DNA of 64,000 nt from Neocallimastix lanati (nom. inval.) (GCA_016946835.1 JACVTC010000090.1:124001-188000); one strand, 5' to 3'. Shown: positions 27,183 to 39,389, counted from the stretch's first letter. The notes: generated by a model not told the origin, from the sequence alone. A program made the numbers and translations.

Positions 27183-28568
27183 ATGGCTGCTGAAGACGAA
27201 GTAGTTTTCGATACAGGAGATGTCGCTTTCCAAATCATCTGTACTGGTTTAGTCTGGATTATGACTCCAGGTCTTGCTTATTTCTATTCTGGTATGGCTC
27301 GTTCAAAGTCAGCTCTTTCTTTAATTATGGTTTGTTTCCTTGCTATTGCAGTTGTTTCAGTTCAATGGTGGATGTTCGGTTTCTCTTTAACATTCTCTGG
27401 TTCTTCCAAAAATGGTTTCATTGGTGATTTCCAATATGCTTTTGGTCGTCACATGAATGGTCCAAAGGATTATTTACCATTTGTTCCAACTCTTCCAATT
27501 AGTGTTTTCGCTTGTTTCCAAATGACTTTCGCTATTATTACTGCTGGTCTTATTTTTGGTGGTCCAGCTGAACGTATGAGAGTTCTTCCAACCATTATTT
27601 TCATTTTTATCTGGACTACTGTTGTTTATGATCCAATTGCTTTCTGGTCATGGTCTGAAAATGGTTGGTTAAGAAAATTAGGTTCTCTTGATTTCGCTGG
27701 TGGTACACCAGTTCACATTGCTTCTGGTGCTGCTGGTTTAGCATATTCTATTGTTCTTGGTAAACGTCAAGGTTTGGGTAAAGAAAAATTTAAGCCACAC
27801 AATCTTTCAAACGTTTTCTTAGGTACTGCATTACTTTGGTTTGGTTGGTTTGGTTTCAATGCTGGTTCTGCTCTTGGTTCAAATGCTCGTGCTGGTATGG
27901 CCTTATTAACCACTAATCTTTCTACAGCTGTTGGTGGTATTACATGGGTTCTTATTGATTATCATCGTGAAAAGAAACTTTCTGCTCTTGGTTTCTGTTC
28001 TGGTGCTGTTGCTGGTTTAGTCGGTATTACTCCTGGTGCTGGTTTTGTTTCTCCTTGTCCAGCTGCTGCTATTGGTTTAATTACTGCTACTATTTGTAAC
28101 TTTGGTATTAAGATTAAGGATAAGATTGGTTTTGATGATGCTCTTGATGTTTTCGGTGTTCACTGTGTTGGTGGTATTACTGGTAATCTCTTAACTGGTA
28201 TTTTTGCTCAAAAATACATTCAAAACTTAGATGGAGCTTTATCTTACAAGGAACAAGGTGGATGGCTTGATGGTTCCTGGGATCAATTACTTTATCAATT
28301 TATTGGATGTGTCGCTGGTTTCTTCTGGTCATTCTGTATTACTTTTGTTATTCTTAAGATTATGGATATTATTCCAGGTTTAAGAATTCGTGTGGAACGT
28401 GATGCTGAAGTTTTCGGTGTTGATCAATCTGAAATGGGTGAAGTTGCTTATGATTATGTTTCATATTCTCAAGCTGATTTAATGAACATGGCTTCTGCTG
28501 TTAATATGAGTAACAACCTTCCAATTGAATCAATTGTTACTGAAAAAGATATTTCTACTAAAGTTTAA
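27183..28568 (+). CDS. MEP: Ammonium transporter (AMT/MEP family), 461 residues
   Basis: This is a plasma-membrane channel-like transporter that takes up ammonium as a nitrogen source. The single exon starts at AAACATGG and ends in TAA, close to the usual 450-500 residues. About eleven membrane segments are visible after a short acidic outer N-terminus. Family motifs appear in order: GLAYFYSGMARSKSA (residues 30-45), the FQMTFAIITAGLIFGGPAERM segment holding the pore gate region (about 112-132), the signature FAGGTPVHIASGAAGLAYS with the first pore His (about 171-189), TALLWFGWFGFNAGS, and FGVHCVGGITGNLLTGIF with the second pore His. The cytosolic tail keeps RVERDAEVFGVDQSEMGEVAYD, the regulatory C-terminal motif. 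Codons are strongly biased (GGT, GCT, TTC, CGT), unlike all other genes here, suggesting high expression. Whether it also senses ammonium, as yeast Mep2 does, cannot be read from sequence. Confidence 0.96.
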   Translation: MAAEDEVVFDTGDVAFQIICTGLVWIMTPGLAYFYSGMARSKSALSLIMVCFLAIAVVSVQWWMFGFSLTFSGSSKNGFIGDFQYAFGRHMNGPKDYLPFVPTLPISVFACFQMTFAIITAGLIFGGPAERMRVLPTIIFIFIWTTVVYDPIAFWSWSENGWLRKLGSLDFAGGTPVHIASGAAGLAYSIVLGKRQGLGKEKFKPHNLSNVFLGTALLWFGWFGFNAGSALGSNARAGMALLTTNLSTAVGGITWVLIDYHREKKLSALGFCSGAVAGLVGITPGAGFVSPCPAAAIGLITATICNFGIKIKDKIGFDDALDVFGVHCVGGITGNLLTGIFAQKYIQNLDGALSYKEQGGWLDGSWDQLLYQFIGCVAGFFWSFCITFVILKIMDIIPGLRIRVERDAEVFGVDQSEMGEVAYDYVSYSQADLMNMASAVNMSNNLPIESIVTEKDISTKV

Positions 28569-29091
28569 TTGATGATATAAAAAAAATACCAAACAACCAA
28601 AATTAATTTATTTTTTTTTTTTAAAAAACATTATTAATTATTTTTAAAGTATTTTAATTATAATTATATAAAATAGATTTTAATTTTTTTAAATTGAAAT
28701 ATTGCATTAATAATAGCAATAATAAATGAAATAATTTTAAAAACATAGGCTAATCTATTAATTAATTATTATTTTTTAATTAGCAATTTAATAAATTATT
28801 TAAGTTTTATTAATTTTGATATAAATTTAAACATATATATTATTATTTTAAACATAATATATATATATAAATGAAAGAAATAGTTCTTGGTTAAAATACA
28901 TATTTTTAATATTCATAATATTAGCAATTATTTAATTCTTTTAATCTACTATCAACTAAATATTATGTATTAACATTTAATTCTTTTTTGTATCTTTTTT
29001 ATACTTTTATATCATTTCTTAAAATAAAATAAAATAAAATAATATTTTTTTTTTAAAACAAACAAAAAAAAAAAATTTCGATTTGTTATTA
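28569..29091. other. AT-rich 3' flank of the ammonium transporter
   Basis: No ORF beyond chance. A T run at 28610-28621 and short AAAAT repeats at 29022-29041 are the only structure. The transporter's 3' untranslated region must lie here, but several A/T-rich signals could serve for polyadenylation. Confidence 0.6.
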
Positions 29092-29326
<235 letters not shown>

Positions 29327-30830
29327 TTATTTATAATGAATTTTTAAATTTTTATGATACTGAAATAATTTTTTTAATATCTATTAATATAATAATATAA
29401 TAATATAATAATATAATAGTATAATAATATAATAATATAATGTTGAGTAAATCAGCACTCAACTGCAATAAAACACTACTAATTAATATTTTATTATAAA
29501 TTTAAAAATACTTTATTTATTTATTATTTTTCAATTCAGAGTTTTTAATATATTTACATTTACTACGTATTATCAATGTCATATGAACATTATGTATAAA
29601 ATACATTATTACGAATTCTGTATATAGTTATTTTATAGTTTAGACTTTAAATTTTGTTTTCCTTGATTATTTCAAAAAAAAAAAAAAATAAATATATGTA
29701 TTATTAATATATTAAAAATAAATAAATAAATAAATAAAAAATATATATACATAAATATCAACTTTTTTTTATATATATAAATATATTTCAGGTGTGTACC
29801 ACTCTTGGGTTCAGTCCTCCCCCATTAAGAGTAGTAGGAATATTGAGGTTGTCACACACTTCTATATAGGCAAATTTGTCCTCCAGCCTTATTGAGTGTT
29901 CGGCATTAGTCCACTAACATGCATATTATTACTGAGAATTTAGCAAGTACGTAAATATCTACTTAAAAAAACACTTTGTGTATCATTTTTGCATTCTTTA
30001 AATTCATAACTTTGAACAGATTAAGAGTCTCATTTGAAATGATATGGACAGTTTTTCGAGGGTTGATGGAAAAGGAATTGCCAATATCAGGTGTACTAAT
30101 TACACTTATCTATAGTTCTGATGATAATCGATGATTATCCTTTCTAAAGTGGGTTCTTGTACGAAGAGAGAAAACTGGAATACTGGAAGAATGAAGAAAG
30201 TGTATCTAATGTTTTTTTTGTTTTAAACTGGATATTATAGTAACATTGTAGTTGTATAATTAATAATATCATGTAGTTTCTACATATTATCATTGTAATG
30301 AATCTATTAAATTTTTTACTTTAGCATTATTATGTATATGTATTTTTCTATAGTATCATTTAAATTCTCATGTAATTATTGTAAAATGAAAATGTAGGAG
30401 ATTGATTCATTCCAAAGTTTGTGTTTAAGACTTTATTAACGGATGAGAATCATTTTTATAGTCTTTCTCTACTAATATTTTATTTACCTTTCCATTTTAG
30501 TTGAAATATAATTACTTTACAGAAAATTATTACAATAATCATAGCTTTATTAATCAAATAGAACATCGGAAACTTAAAAGATAATAAAAAAAAGAGATTA
30601 TTCATTACAACAAAATTCATAAGTTGTTTATTTTACTTTAATATTTTTCAGTTGTATAAAGAGAAAAACTTCATATTATTTTAATTATTTTATTTTTTCT
30701 AATTTTTCTTTATTTATTTTTTTATATTTTTCTTATTTATATTTATATTTCTTAGTTTTGTAGTTGTTTAGTTTATGTTAATTTTATTTTTATTAATATA
30801 TAATCTATAGTTCATTATGGAAAAGATATT

Positions 30831-31340
30831 TCACCAAGGTTTTCGCTATTGACAACACAAGGTTGATTTTTATCCGTGGTATCCACACATGGTATTATGC
30901 TAAAATGAAGGAATTTATTCATTCTAGATAAAAAATTTAAGGATAATATTTTGCCAGTGAAAAGAATTACTAAATTTAATGATACAAGTATACACTTCAA
31001 ATTTTAACCATGCAAAATGTGAAAAAGTATTTGAAAAAACAATATCAGCAGTTAAAATTTCATATTTCACCGGGGTTCTCGTTGGAACATCTATTAACAA
31101 CACAAGGTTGATTTTTTATCCATGGTATACACTCATGGACCAATGCTAAAATGAAGGAATTTATTTCATTCTAGATTCAAAAAATTCAAGGATAATATTT
31201 TGTCAGTAAAAAGAAACACTAAATTCAATGCTAGTTTCTTCAGGATAAAATTATATACACTTCAAATTTCAACCACCAAAAATTTGAAAAAAAATATTTG
31301 AAAAAAACAGTATCAGTTGTTAAAATTTCATATCGTAGAT
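30831..31340 (+). repeat. 246-bp tandem duplication inside the LINE relic
   Basis: TCACCAAGGTTTTCGCTATT at 30831 recurs as TCACCGGGGTTCTCGTTGG at 31077. CAACACAAGGTTGATTTTTATCC, AATGAAGGAATTTATT, AAGGATAATATTTTG and CAGTTAAAATTTCATAT repeat in the same order. A third start appears at about 31329. The copies differ by scattered changes. Confidence 0.85.
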
Positions 31341-31689
31341 GTTCCAATTGGAATCATAAAGTTTCTTTTCAGCATTTAAAATAAAATTTAATATCTGATA
31401 ACACATCTAATAATACAAACTCAGCAAATCTCAGTTTAACTAATTTAGTAAATATTATAAATGTCAATCATGATCTTAATGCTCCCAATATACCTAATAA
31501 TGTTTCTCAAAAATCCAAATTTCACATTCTAACATAGGAAACTTTTCTTTTTGTCTTTGTTGGAATACTAATAGTTGAAATTTTGTAAAAAGAGAAAGAA
31601 TTGAGTACTTCAACACGCATTTTAAATCATTATTCCTATATTTTCTGGAAACAGATAATGGTACCAATGATTTTAGATATCCACTTAAA

Positions 31690-32160
31690 GTAACACTTTC
31701 CAATTACAAATATTTCTAGAAAAGAATGGATCCAAATATACCAAGTTGCAGAGGCTTATATTTTGGGTATCATGTCTTATGTCAAGTAGTACTGAAGATA
31801 ATTCCTATACTCATTTTGTTTCTTTAACAATATATAGTCGATGGAATCACTCGAAGTGTTCTGTCGGTAATACCTATACTCCCACTAAGAAACACTCATT
31901 ACAAGTTTGATATGCATTCTCTGAAGTTTTCACATGGCTTCAGAATCACACTAATCATCCATCAGTTCTTTTTGGAGATGGAAAGATTTCAATGCAGTTA
32001 GGAATTTAGGTAGTCCAAGACAACAAGAATAGGAAATTAACCAAGATATTAAAGATGAAGAAATTAGGCTATCTCATCTACCCTTAACTTTAAAGCTTGT
32101 GGTCCTTTCTTCCAATGGAATTCTTCAAAGCTTTAATTCCTAGTAAAAATGATTTAAAAG
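31690..32160 (+). pseudogene. LINE AP-endonuclease domain relic
   Basis: Broken frames read FVSLTIYSRWNHSK, then VGNTYTPTKKHSLQV, stop, then TWLQNHTNHPSVLFGDG, followed by decayed sequence. This order, with an NTY.PT strand and a loop of the (G)DFN type a short way downstream, matches the endonuclease domain of non-LTR retrotransposons, which nicks target DNA. In the relic the FGD motif is followed by Gly and not Phe-Asn, and several stops interrupt it. The assignment rests on motif order and on the neighbouring LINE leader. It cannot be functional. Confidence 0.5.
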
Positions 32161-32889
32161 AATCTAGTGAAAATAATTAATGCTGAGAATTTTTTTAATA
32201 ATGTAAATATCTACTTAAAAAAACACTGTGTGTGTCATTTTTCATGTTCTTTGAATTCACAGCCTTGAACAGATTAAGAGTTTCATTTGACTCTAAGAGA
32301 CGATTTAAAAATAAATCTCCATAAATATATTTATATTAAATTAAAAAGCTATTTAAAATAAATAATTCTTATGATAGGTAATAAAAGATTTAACAGAGGA
32401 AAATAAATGAAGTTAGTTCCCATTCATCATGAAATACTGAAGATGAAATAAGTCAAATTAACGAATGAAAGTGAATCTTCTACCCAGTCAGCGCAGTGCA
32501 AAACAATAATTACGTTAATAATTTTGCACTTGTACCGGTTATATAACTAGTAATAAATAATTAAAGGTCTCAATAACATTTTATTATTTATAATGATTTG
32601 AACAATAAGCTAAAATAATAAAATATTTTTATATAATTTGAATAATAAATAATTTTATTATATTATATTTAAATTATTAATTGTTTATTATAACCTGTTA
32701 TGTATATTATGTTTATTATGTTCTTTTAAATATAATCGTTCAAATATATTTTTTAAAAGGGTTATATATGATTTATACTTATTATATATAATAAAAATAA
32801 TTAATATTTAATTAATAACACAATAATATAAATTAATTATTGTGTTAATGAATATAATTATTATTTAAATTAATCATACCATTTAATAA

Positions 32890-33500
32890 TAATATTTAAT
32901 ATTATCCATACTTTTCTTGAATTTGGTTCCAAGTTTATGTTTATTAGTTGGTGGCCTCATCATGATTGGGTTTATTATTATTTTAATTTATCCATATAGA
33001 CATCATTATTATGTCATACTTTTATTTGTTTTTAATTTTTTAAAATGTTCATCATCTTTATTATTACTAGGTAATTTCTTTAATTATATGATTGTTTTAT
33101 TAGAAAATGAAATAAATCATATCTATTATTTATTTCTTGAAACGAATCACCCGTAATATTACTAAAATATCAAATTAAATCATTTTTTCCAAGTATATAA
33201 AATTTTTTTATTTGATTTTCAAATGCAGATACTTTATTTTCATTCATATTCTAAAAGATTTCTATCATTATTTATATATAATATATCATCTACAATAACA
33301 TCTTCAGGTTTAATATTTTTTTTTAATTCGACAACAGATAATAGATCATTTTTGTACCAAGTTTCTACTTGTTTTTTATGCTTCAAAATATCTTATATTA
33401 TTATTTTTTATATTATTGAATATTTTTTTTTACTAGATTCTAAATGATTAATTGAATTAACCATATCTTCATCTTGATAATATGATAATTCATTCATCAT
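32890..33500 (-). pseudogene. Decayed coding region of unknown family
   Basis: On the minus strand, pieces of normal protein composition appear in changing frames: ELSYYQDEDMVNSINHLESS, KHKKQVETWYKNDLLSVVEL, KPEDVIVDDILYINN and FENQIKKFYILGKNDLI. Stops (TAA, TGA) break every frame. The opposite-strand ORFs here are hydrophobic shadows. No family is recognised. It may be the gag-like part of a transposon, given the copia relic next to it on the other strand. Confidence 0.35.
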
Positions 33501-33737
33501 TGATTTATATCCTAAGTTATCCTATTATTTGGTTATTACTGGTAGATGTTATAAATAAAACTGATATTGACAAATCATATAACAAAAATCCTAACATAAA
33601 GAGTTTGAGAAAACTGTTTCTGATACATATATATCCTAAATACCAAAAAAAAAAATAAAAATAATTCAGACGAAAGATAAAAAAACAATTCTTGAAAAAA
33701 TGATAATAAACATCAAAAAATAAAGATAAATAAAAAA

Positions 33738-34140
33738 ATTCCATAATAATAATGTTAAAAATGAATCAAACTCCTCTGATAGCAATGAAAAAAATTATAT
33801 CAACATAGGATTCTCAGGTAATGTTATAGTAAATAATATTGAAAGAAATACAAAAGAAAATAACAATACTGAATGAATAATTGATCCAGGATGTCCTATT
33901 AATTTAACTATTGAAATTAAGAGATTAAAAACTTTAAAAAATATTAAAAACAAATCAATTACTTATCCTAATGATAAATAAGAGAAAATCAAAAAGTTGG
34001 AAAATACATTGGAGCCTTCAATAATAATTCCTTAGAATTATCCAGTGTTTATTATACTGATAATATTAAAAATAATTTACTATCGATACGTTATTTGGTT
34101 CTAAAAGGTTACACTCGCATAATGGATTATGACTATCAAA
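33738..34140 (+). pseudogene. Ty1/copia gag-pol junction and protease relic
   Basis: Frames read NYINIGFSGNVIVNN, then ENNNTE, stop, IIDPGCPINLT, where copia proteases have W-IDSG (the catalytic Asp-Ser-Gly). After a frame change come LELSSVYYTDNIKNNLL and SIRYLVLKGYTRIMDYD, the usual region before the integrase. The catalytic Ser is Pro and there are several stops and shifts. The sequence is not close to the 47-kb copia element, so it is a different subfamily. Nothing of integrase or reverse transcriptase follows. Confidence 0.65.
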
Positions 34141-34840
34141 AGTGATGATCGTCAATAAATTTATAAAAATAATAAATTAATTTCTACAATACACTAAAAT
34201 AATGACTACCTATAAAATAAAAAATTAAAATAATATAAAAAATTAAAATAAAATAAAAAATTAAAATAAAATAAAAAATTAAAGAATTAATTTTTCATTT
34301 TAATTTAATGTTTGAATTTTAAAATTTTAATTTAACCAGATTATTTTTTTCATTTTGAAAAGTAGGTTAATCATGTAATAGCAAACGTTAGACGTATTTT
34401 TACTATTTTTACTTTTATTATTATTTTTTTTTATTTATCACTTATCACTTAATGTATTATATTGTAATTTATGAATTAAATTTCCTAATAAAATTTTTTC
34501 TCTAAAAAGTACTTAAAATAAGAATGATACAATTAATTTAAGATGATGAAGTGAATAATATTACTTCATTAATATTTATGCTTATTTGAAAGGTTAATTA
34601 GATTTTGAATATTGAGAAAAGCATTGGAATAATTCACAACTTTTTTAATAATCATTTTTAATTTAACAATGATTTATTTACATTAGACTAAAATTAATAA
34701 TTAAAGAATATTATAGCTTTTTTTTTTTATTGAATTGTAAATATATATTTATAATTAATAAATTTAATTAATTAATTAATAATAAAAAATAAAAGCTTTC
34801 TGTATAAACTAATAAAAACTCTGAAAAGTTTGTAGGTTAA

Positions 34841-35070
34841 ACCATTAATATAAATAATAAATTAAATGTTTAGATGCTAAAAGTTATTTTTAATTAATTT
34901 TATTATTTTGCATTATCATATGTATTAATAGAAGTAAAATATTAAATTTTCTTTAACCATTAATATAAATAATAAATTAAATGTTTAGATGCTAAAAGTT
35001 ATTTTTAATTAATTTTATTATTTTGCATTATCATATGTATTAATAGAAGTAAAATATTAAATTTTCTTTA
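34841..35070 (+). repeat. Perfect 115-bp tandem duplication
   Basis: Copy 1 is 34841-34955, copy 2 is 34956-35070. The copies are identical base for base, beginning ACCATTAATATAAATAATAA and ending ATTTTCTTTA. Flanking sequence differs on both sides. It is non-coding. Confidence 0.97.
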
Positions 35071-37629
35071 ACTATAAAAAATAATTATAAGTATTCATTT
35101 TTTTTTTTAAAGGCATCATTTTTAATATTAGATTATTTAGTAATCAATATGAATATTTCATCAATATAATTAAAAGTTATATAATAAATAAATAAATAAA
35201 TAAATAAATAAATGATTAATAAAATATTTTATTTTTATAACCAAATAAGTTTTTTTTTTTTTTTTTTTTTTTGTTACCAAGAAAAATAACAAAATATTAT
35301 AAATACTTCAGAGAATTACAAATTTACTTTAAAATAATATGCTATTAATTAATAAAATTTTTACTATAATAACAAAATGGAATATAATAGAAACGTTTAT
35401 AATATTTAATTAATTAATATACTTTTAATATTATAAAATGGAATAAAAAAGAAACAGATTAAGAAATAAAATTTTGTATAAATAATTATTATAAAATTAT
35501 ATAAAATAAAATATAAAAAATATTAAAATAAAATTTAATATATGCATATTAAAGAATGTTAATTATATTTTATAATTAAAAAAAAAATAAAAAATAATGC
35601 AATTCATAATATTATAAAAAAAAGTTAATTAAATTATACATATAAATTAAAATTATTTTTATATAAAATATTATTATTGATTAATGATACACTTTAAATA
35701 TTATGGTAAATAATAAATTTTTATATATTATTAATTGTATAAATGAAAATAAAAATACATTTATAAAGAATGCTTAAAAATTATAGCCAGTTTATTACTA
35801 ATAAATTAATTTCCTTATAATTAAAGTTTGTCTTTTTTAAATTTTGATTAAAACTTTAATTATTAATATTTTAAGTTAAAAATTTTACTTTATATTACAT
35901 ATAATTAAATAAATAAAGTTTTACTAAATATGACAAAACAAAATTAAGTATAATTTAGGTATTTAGGTAATTTTATTTCTATTATTTAAAATTATATTTT
36001 ATTTATAGTTTATAGCTATAGAATTTGAATCTTATTATTTAATCAATTTATATTAAATTAATTAATTTTCAAGTATGGCTATATTAATTAAAAATCTTTT
36101 TTTTTCAACATAATTGATATCAATTAAAATAAATAATGTGGCTTTATTGAATTTGTTAAGCTCCGCACATATTTAATTAATTTATTTATTATTTATAATA
36201 AGAAATAAATTTAATAAAAAAAAATATTAATATATATAATTAATAATATATAATTGAAAAAAAAATTGTTTATTATACAATAAATAATAATAATATTAAT
36301 TATAAATGATTAAAAATTCTTTAGGACTATATTTAATATAAATATAGAGATAGTGATAAAAAAATTATAATATATAAGTTTTATTTTATATATTCGTATT
36401 TAGACATAATTATTAAATTATAATTATTATTCTTCTATTATAAAATAATATTGAAGTTATAAATTTGTACAAAAAAAAAAAATAATAGATATGCAGTAAG
36501 TTATTATTTTCCTTTGTTTGATATTTAAAAATTAAGAATCTTACCATGATTATGCCAATAAAAATGCCAATGTAATATATTAAACTCTATTTTATTCAAG
36601 CATTTTCAATTAATGCAATCCGTATATTGATGTACCATTGTTAATAATAAAAATAAGTTTATATTTAACATATAAAATTATAATAAACAATTTAAATGTT
36701 TATTTTAATTAATAAATATGTTTTTCAAAAAACTTTAAATAACAATCAAAAAAACATTTAAAAAAAATTAAATAACATTTAATTATTTATAGCATAATAT
36801 TTAATAAATACTTTATTTTGTATTCAAATTTTAATAATAATAAAAAAATATGAAAAAAAAAAAAAACATTTTCTATATATGAAGATTATTTTATTGAAAT
36901 TATATAGTATAATATTGAAAATAACTTTAATTAATAACTAATAAATATTTTTATAGAAAGTTAAAAAAAATAATAAACTTATTCTAAGTCAATATAATAA
37001 TAGATATTAAATTGATTTACACTGTTAATAATATTAATTAATAAAAATTGATTTATATATCGTGATACTTTTTTATTATTTCTTGTATTTTTTTAATTTT
37101 TAAATAATTAACTTATAAATAATTAATTTTTAAATTATTAATTTTTAAAGAATTTAATTTTAGTGCAAAAACCTATTAATACCTAATTATTAATGTTTCA
37201 ACTAAATATATATATATATTTATAAATTAAAGGCTTATGAAATACTATACCAAATTTATCTTTTCTTAAAAAAAATTTTTTTATTCAACAAATCACCTGG
37301 AGCAGCCTCATTTTAATTTATATATGATCATGACTAATTATTTCATATGAAATTAAAAAAAATTTTTTTTATAAATTATTGTCTTAAATCTATTGGTACT
37401 TTGTTATTGAGATGCTTTATAAAATATATCCTTTTAGGCCAAAAAATTTATAAATTATAGTGTTAATTTGAACAAATTTAAAATAAGTAATATCAATTTA
37501 AAAAAAAAATAATAGTATATCATGAAAGATAAAATTAAATAATTTTAAAAAAATACAAAATATTTGTATAATATTTATTTATTTAATAATTTTTTTATAT
37601 CATAAATATTATTATCATCATTTATTAAG
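35071..37629. other. AT-rich intergenic DNA, no gene seen
   Basis: A/T-simple sequence on both strands; AAAT tetramer run at 35187-35214 and a T run at 35251-35271. Nothing supportable as coding or RNA. Confidence 0.65.
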
Positions 37630-37795
37630 AAATATGAATATAAAGAATAGATTGAATTGAATAAAATAGAATAGAATAAAAAAATAGTTGAAATATGAAA
37701 ATAAAGTACAGATTGAATAAAATATAATAAAATAAAATAAAATATAAAATAAAATAAATTTAAATTTAATAAATTAAAATAAAATAAAATAAAAA
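37630..37795 (+). repeat. Diverged copies of the window-wide minisatellite
   Basis: AATATGAATATAAAGAATAGATTGAATTG and ATAGTTGAAATATGAAAATAAAGTACAGATTGAATAAAAT are followed by AAAAT pentamers. They match the core of the 1-660 repeat in the same orientation but are degenerate, suggesting an old or unexpanded copy. Confidence 0.8.
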
Positions 37796-39143
37796 CTAAA
37801 AAATTACTATTTTTTTTTTTAAATCATAAAAATTTTAATTTCCATTCAATTTTAGCTTTTTTTAAAATTTTATATTAAAAAAAAATAAAATATAAAATTG
37901 TATATTTAATAAATAATATATAAAGCAATTCATCATTTTATATAAAATTATTCTTATCCATATATTGAAATATTTGATTATTTTGTACAGTATATTTTAT
38001 ATAATATTAAATCATTTTATTAATGTGATTTTTTAATATAAAACTATTAATATTAATAATATAATTATATAATGTATTTTAAAATATATTTAAATTATAA
38101 ATATAGTTCAATTATTATAATTGCAAAGATAATATTAATATTGAATAACATATATATTAAATTAATAAATATAAAATATAAAATAATAAATAATAAATAA
38201 ATAATAAATAATAAATAATAAATAAAAAACTATAAATAGCATTTAAATTCTTTTGCCCATAAATACTTTTTCTCTTTCTTTTTTTTTTTTTTTTTTTTTT
38301 TTCGAATTATATTATAAATACTTTTTATAGTTTTTTTTTTTTTTTAAATTCTTTTTTTGTTTTTTGTATAATTTTTTTTGTTATTATAATTTTTTCTTTT
38401 TTGTAAATTAGCGTTTTTCCTTTAAAAATTTATTTATTTTTAAATATTTTTTAAAGTATATATATATATTGTTTTAATTTCGTTTTACAATTTTATTATT
38501 TTTAATTATTTCATTTCATTATTAATTATCAATAACTTATAAGAAATTAATTTTACTTATAAATTATATTGATAATAATAATAATAATAATAATATATAC
38601 CAGTGTTGGAAATAACACATAATTATAATTGAAGAAATATTATCCTTTTCAATTATAATTTGTAAAATATAACTTTTCTTTTTATTGATAAAAGAAAGTT
38701 TAATATAAGTAAAATAATATAGAGTGAATAAAATATATATATATATATATATTGTAAATATTTTAAATATATTATTTTTATTCAAAAAAAAAAAAAAATT
38801 ATAATAATAAAGATCTTTCAAGAAAAAACAAGAAAGAAGTGTGTTGTAAAAGCAATCAAACAAACAAACAGACAAACAAACAAACAAAAAAAAAAACTAT
38901 CTGAAGTCCTTCAAAAGTACGAAAATATTATCTGAAAATAATAATAAAAAATAAAACAAATAAAAACAATCCCCAAAAAATATTATAACAAAAGTAAAAC
39001 AAAACATAATCAAAGGTAAATAAAAATCAAACTAAAAGAAATAACTTTAAAATAAAAAAACAAAAACGAAAACTAAAAAAAAAAAAAAAAAATTATTAAA
39101 CTACCTTCTAAAAATTTATTAAAAAATAAATTAAAAGCTCAAA
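37796..39143. other. AT-rich DNA and likely 5' flank of the 39-kb gene
   Basis: Contains T-rich runs (38278-38302, 38330-38345), a TA run and, from 38850 to 39143, an A/C-rich segment (AAACAAACAAAC, AAAACAAAACATAATC) that could be the 5' leader of the gene at 39144. No promoter element is recognisable. Confidence 0.5.
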
Positions 39144-39389
39144 ATGATGCAACAATTTTTCCAAAATTCTTTCTTTGATGGTCTTTTCAATGCTACACTT
39201 GAAGCACCAAAAGTAGTACAAAAGACAACAAGTAATGAAAATATTTCAACACCATTTTCATTATTTGGAATGAAAAAACATGATTCAGTAAGAGACATAA
39301 CTGCTGCCTCATTATTAAAAACTGAATCTAAAAATTCAAAAGAAAGACCATATTACCCACATAGTGGTATGGGTCTTTTCTTTGTTTAA
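39144..39389 (+). CDS. Hypothetical protein, 81 residues
   Basis: An ATG ATG start in the context CTCAAAATG opens 81 codons ending in TAA. The product starts MMQQFFQNSFFDGLFN and has a basic middle (GMKKHDSVRDITAASLLKTESK) and a Pro/Tyr/Gly-rich end (ERPYYPHSGMGLFFV). Composition and codon choice are those of a real protein, unlike the Asn/Lys/Ile chance ORFs around it, and an A/C-rich leader precedes it. No signal peptide, membrane segment or known domain is visible. The conserved-looking C-terminus and small size suggest a short regulatory or structural protein, but no function can be given. Confidence 0.6.
   Translation: MMQQFFQNSFFDGLFNATLEAPKVVQKTTSNENISTPFSLFGMKKHDSVRDITAASLLKTESKNSKERPYYPHSGMGLFFV

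Larger units (their letters stand above)
29790..32560 (+). mobile_element. Decayed LINE-like retroelement region with duplicated leader
   Basis: Normal-complexity sequence starts at 29790. A 110-base leader at 29928-30037 recurs as a direct copy at 32181-32290 at about 80% identity; both end in the ACAGATTAAGAG motif shared with the element at 18849. Between them lie a 246-bp tandem duplication and an endonuclease relic. After the second leader, 32310-32560 keeps only short pieces, including GTACCGGTTATATAACT, which matches GTACCGATTATATAACT at 20160. So two copies, one heavily deleted, appear to lie in tandem. No open frame survives. Confidence 0.55.

Noticed and set aside
32917-33447. Hydrophobic plus-strand ORFs resembling membrane proteins
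   Set aside because: They lie opposite an Asp/Glu/Lys/Asn-rich decayed coding region; the hydrophobicity is the antisense of its codons.
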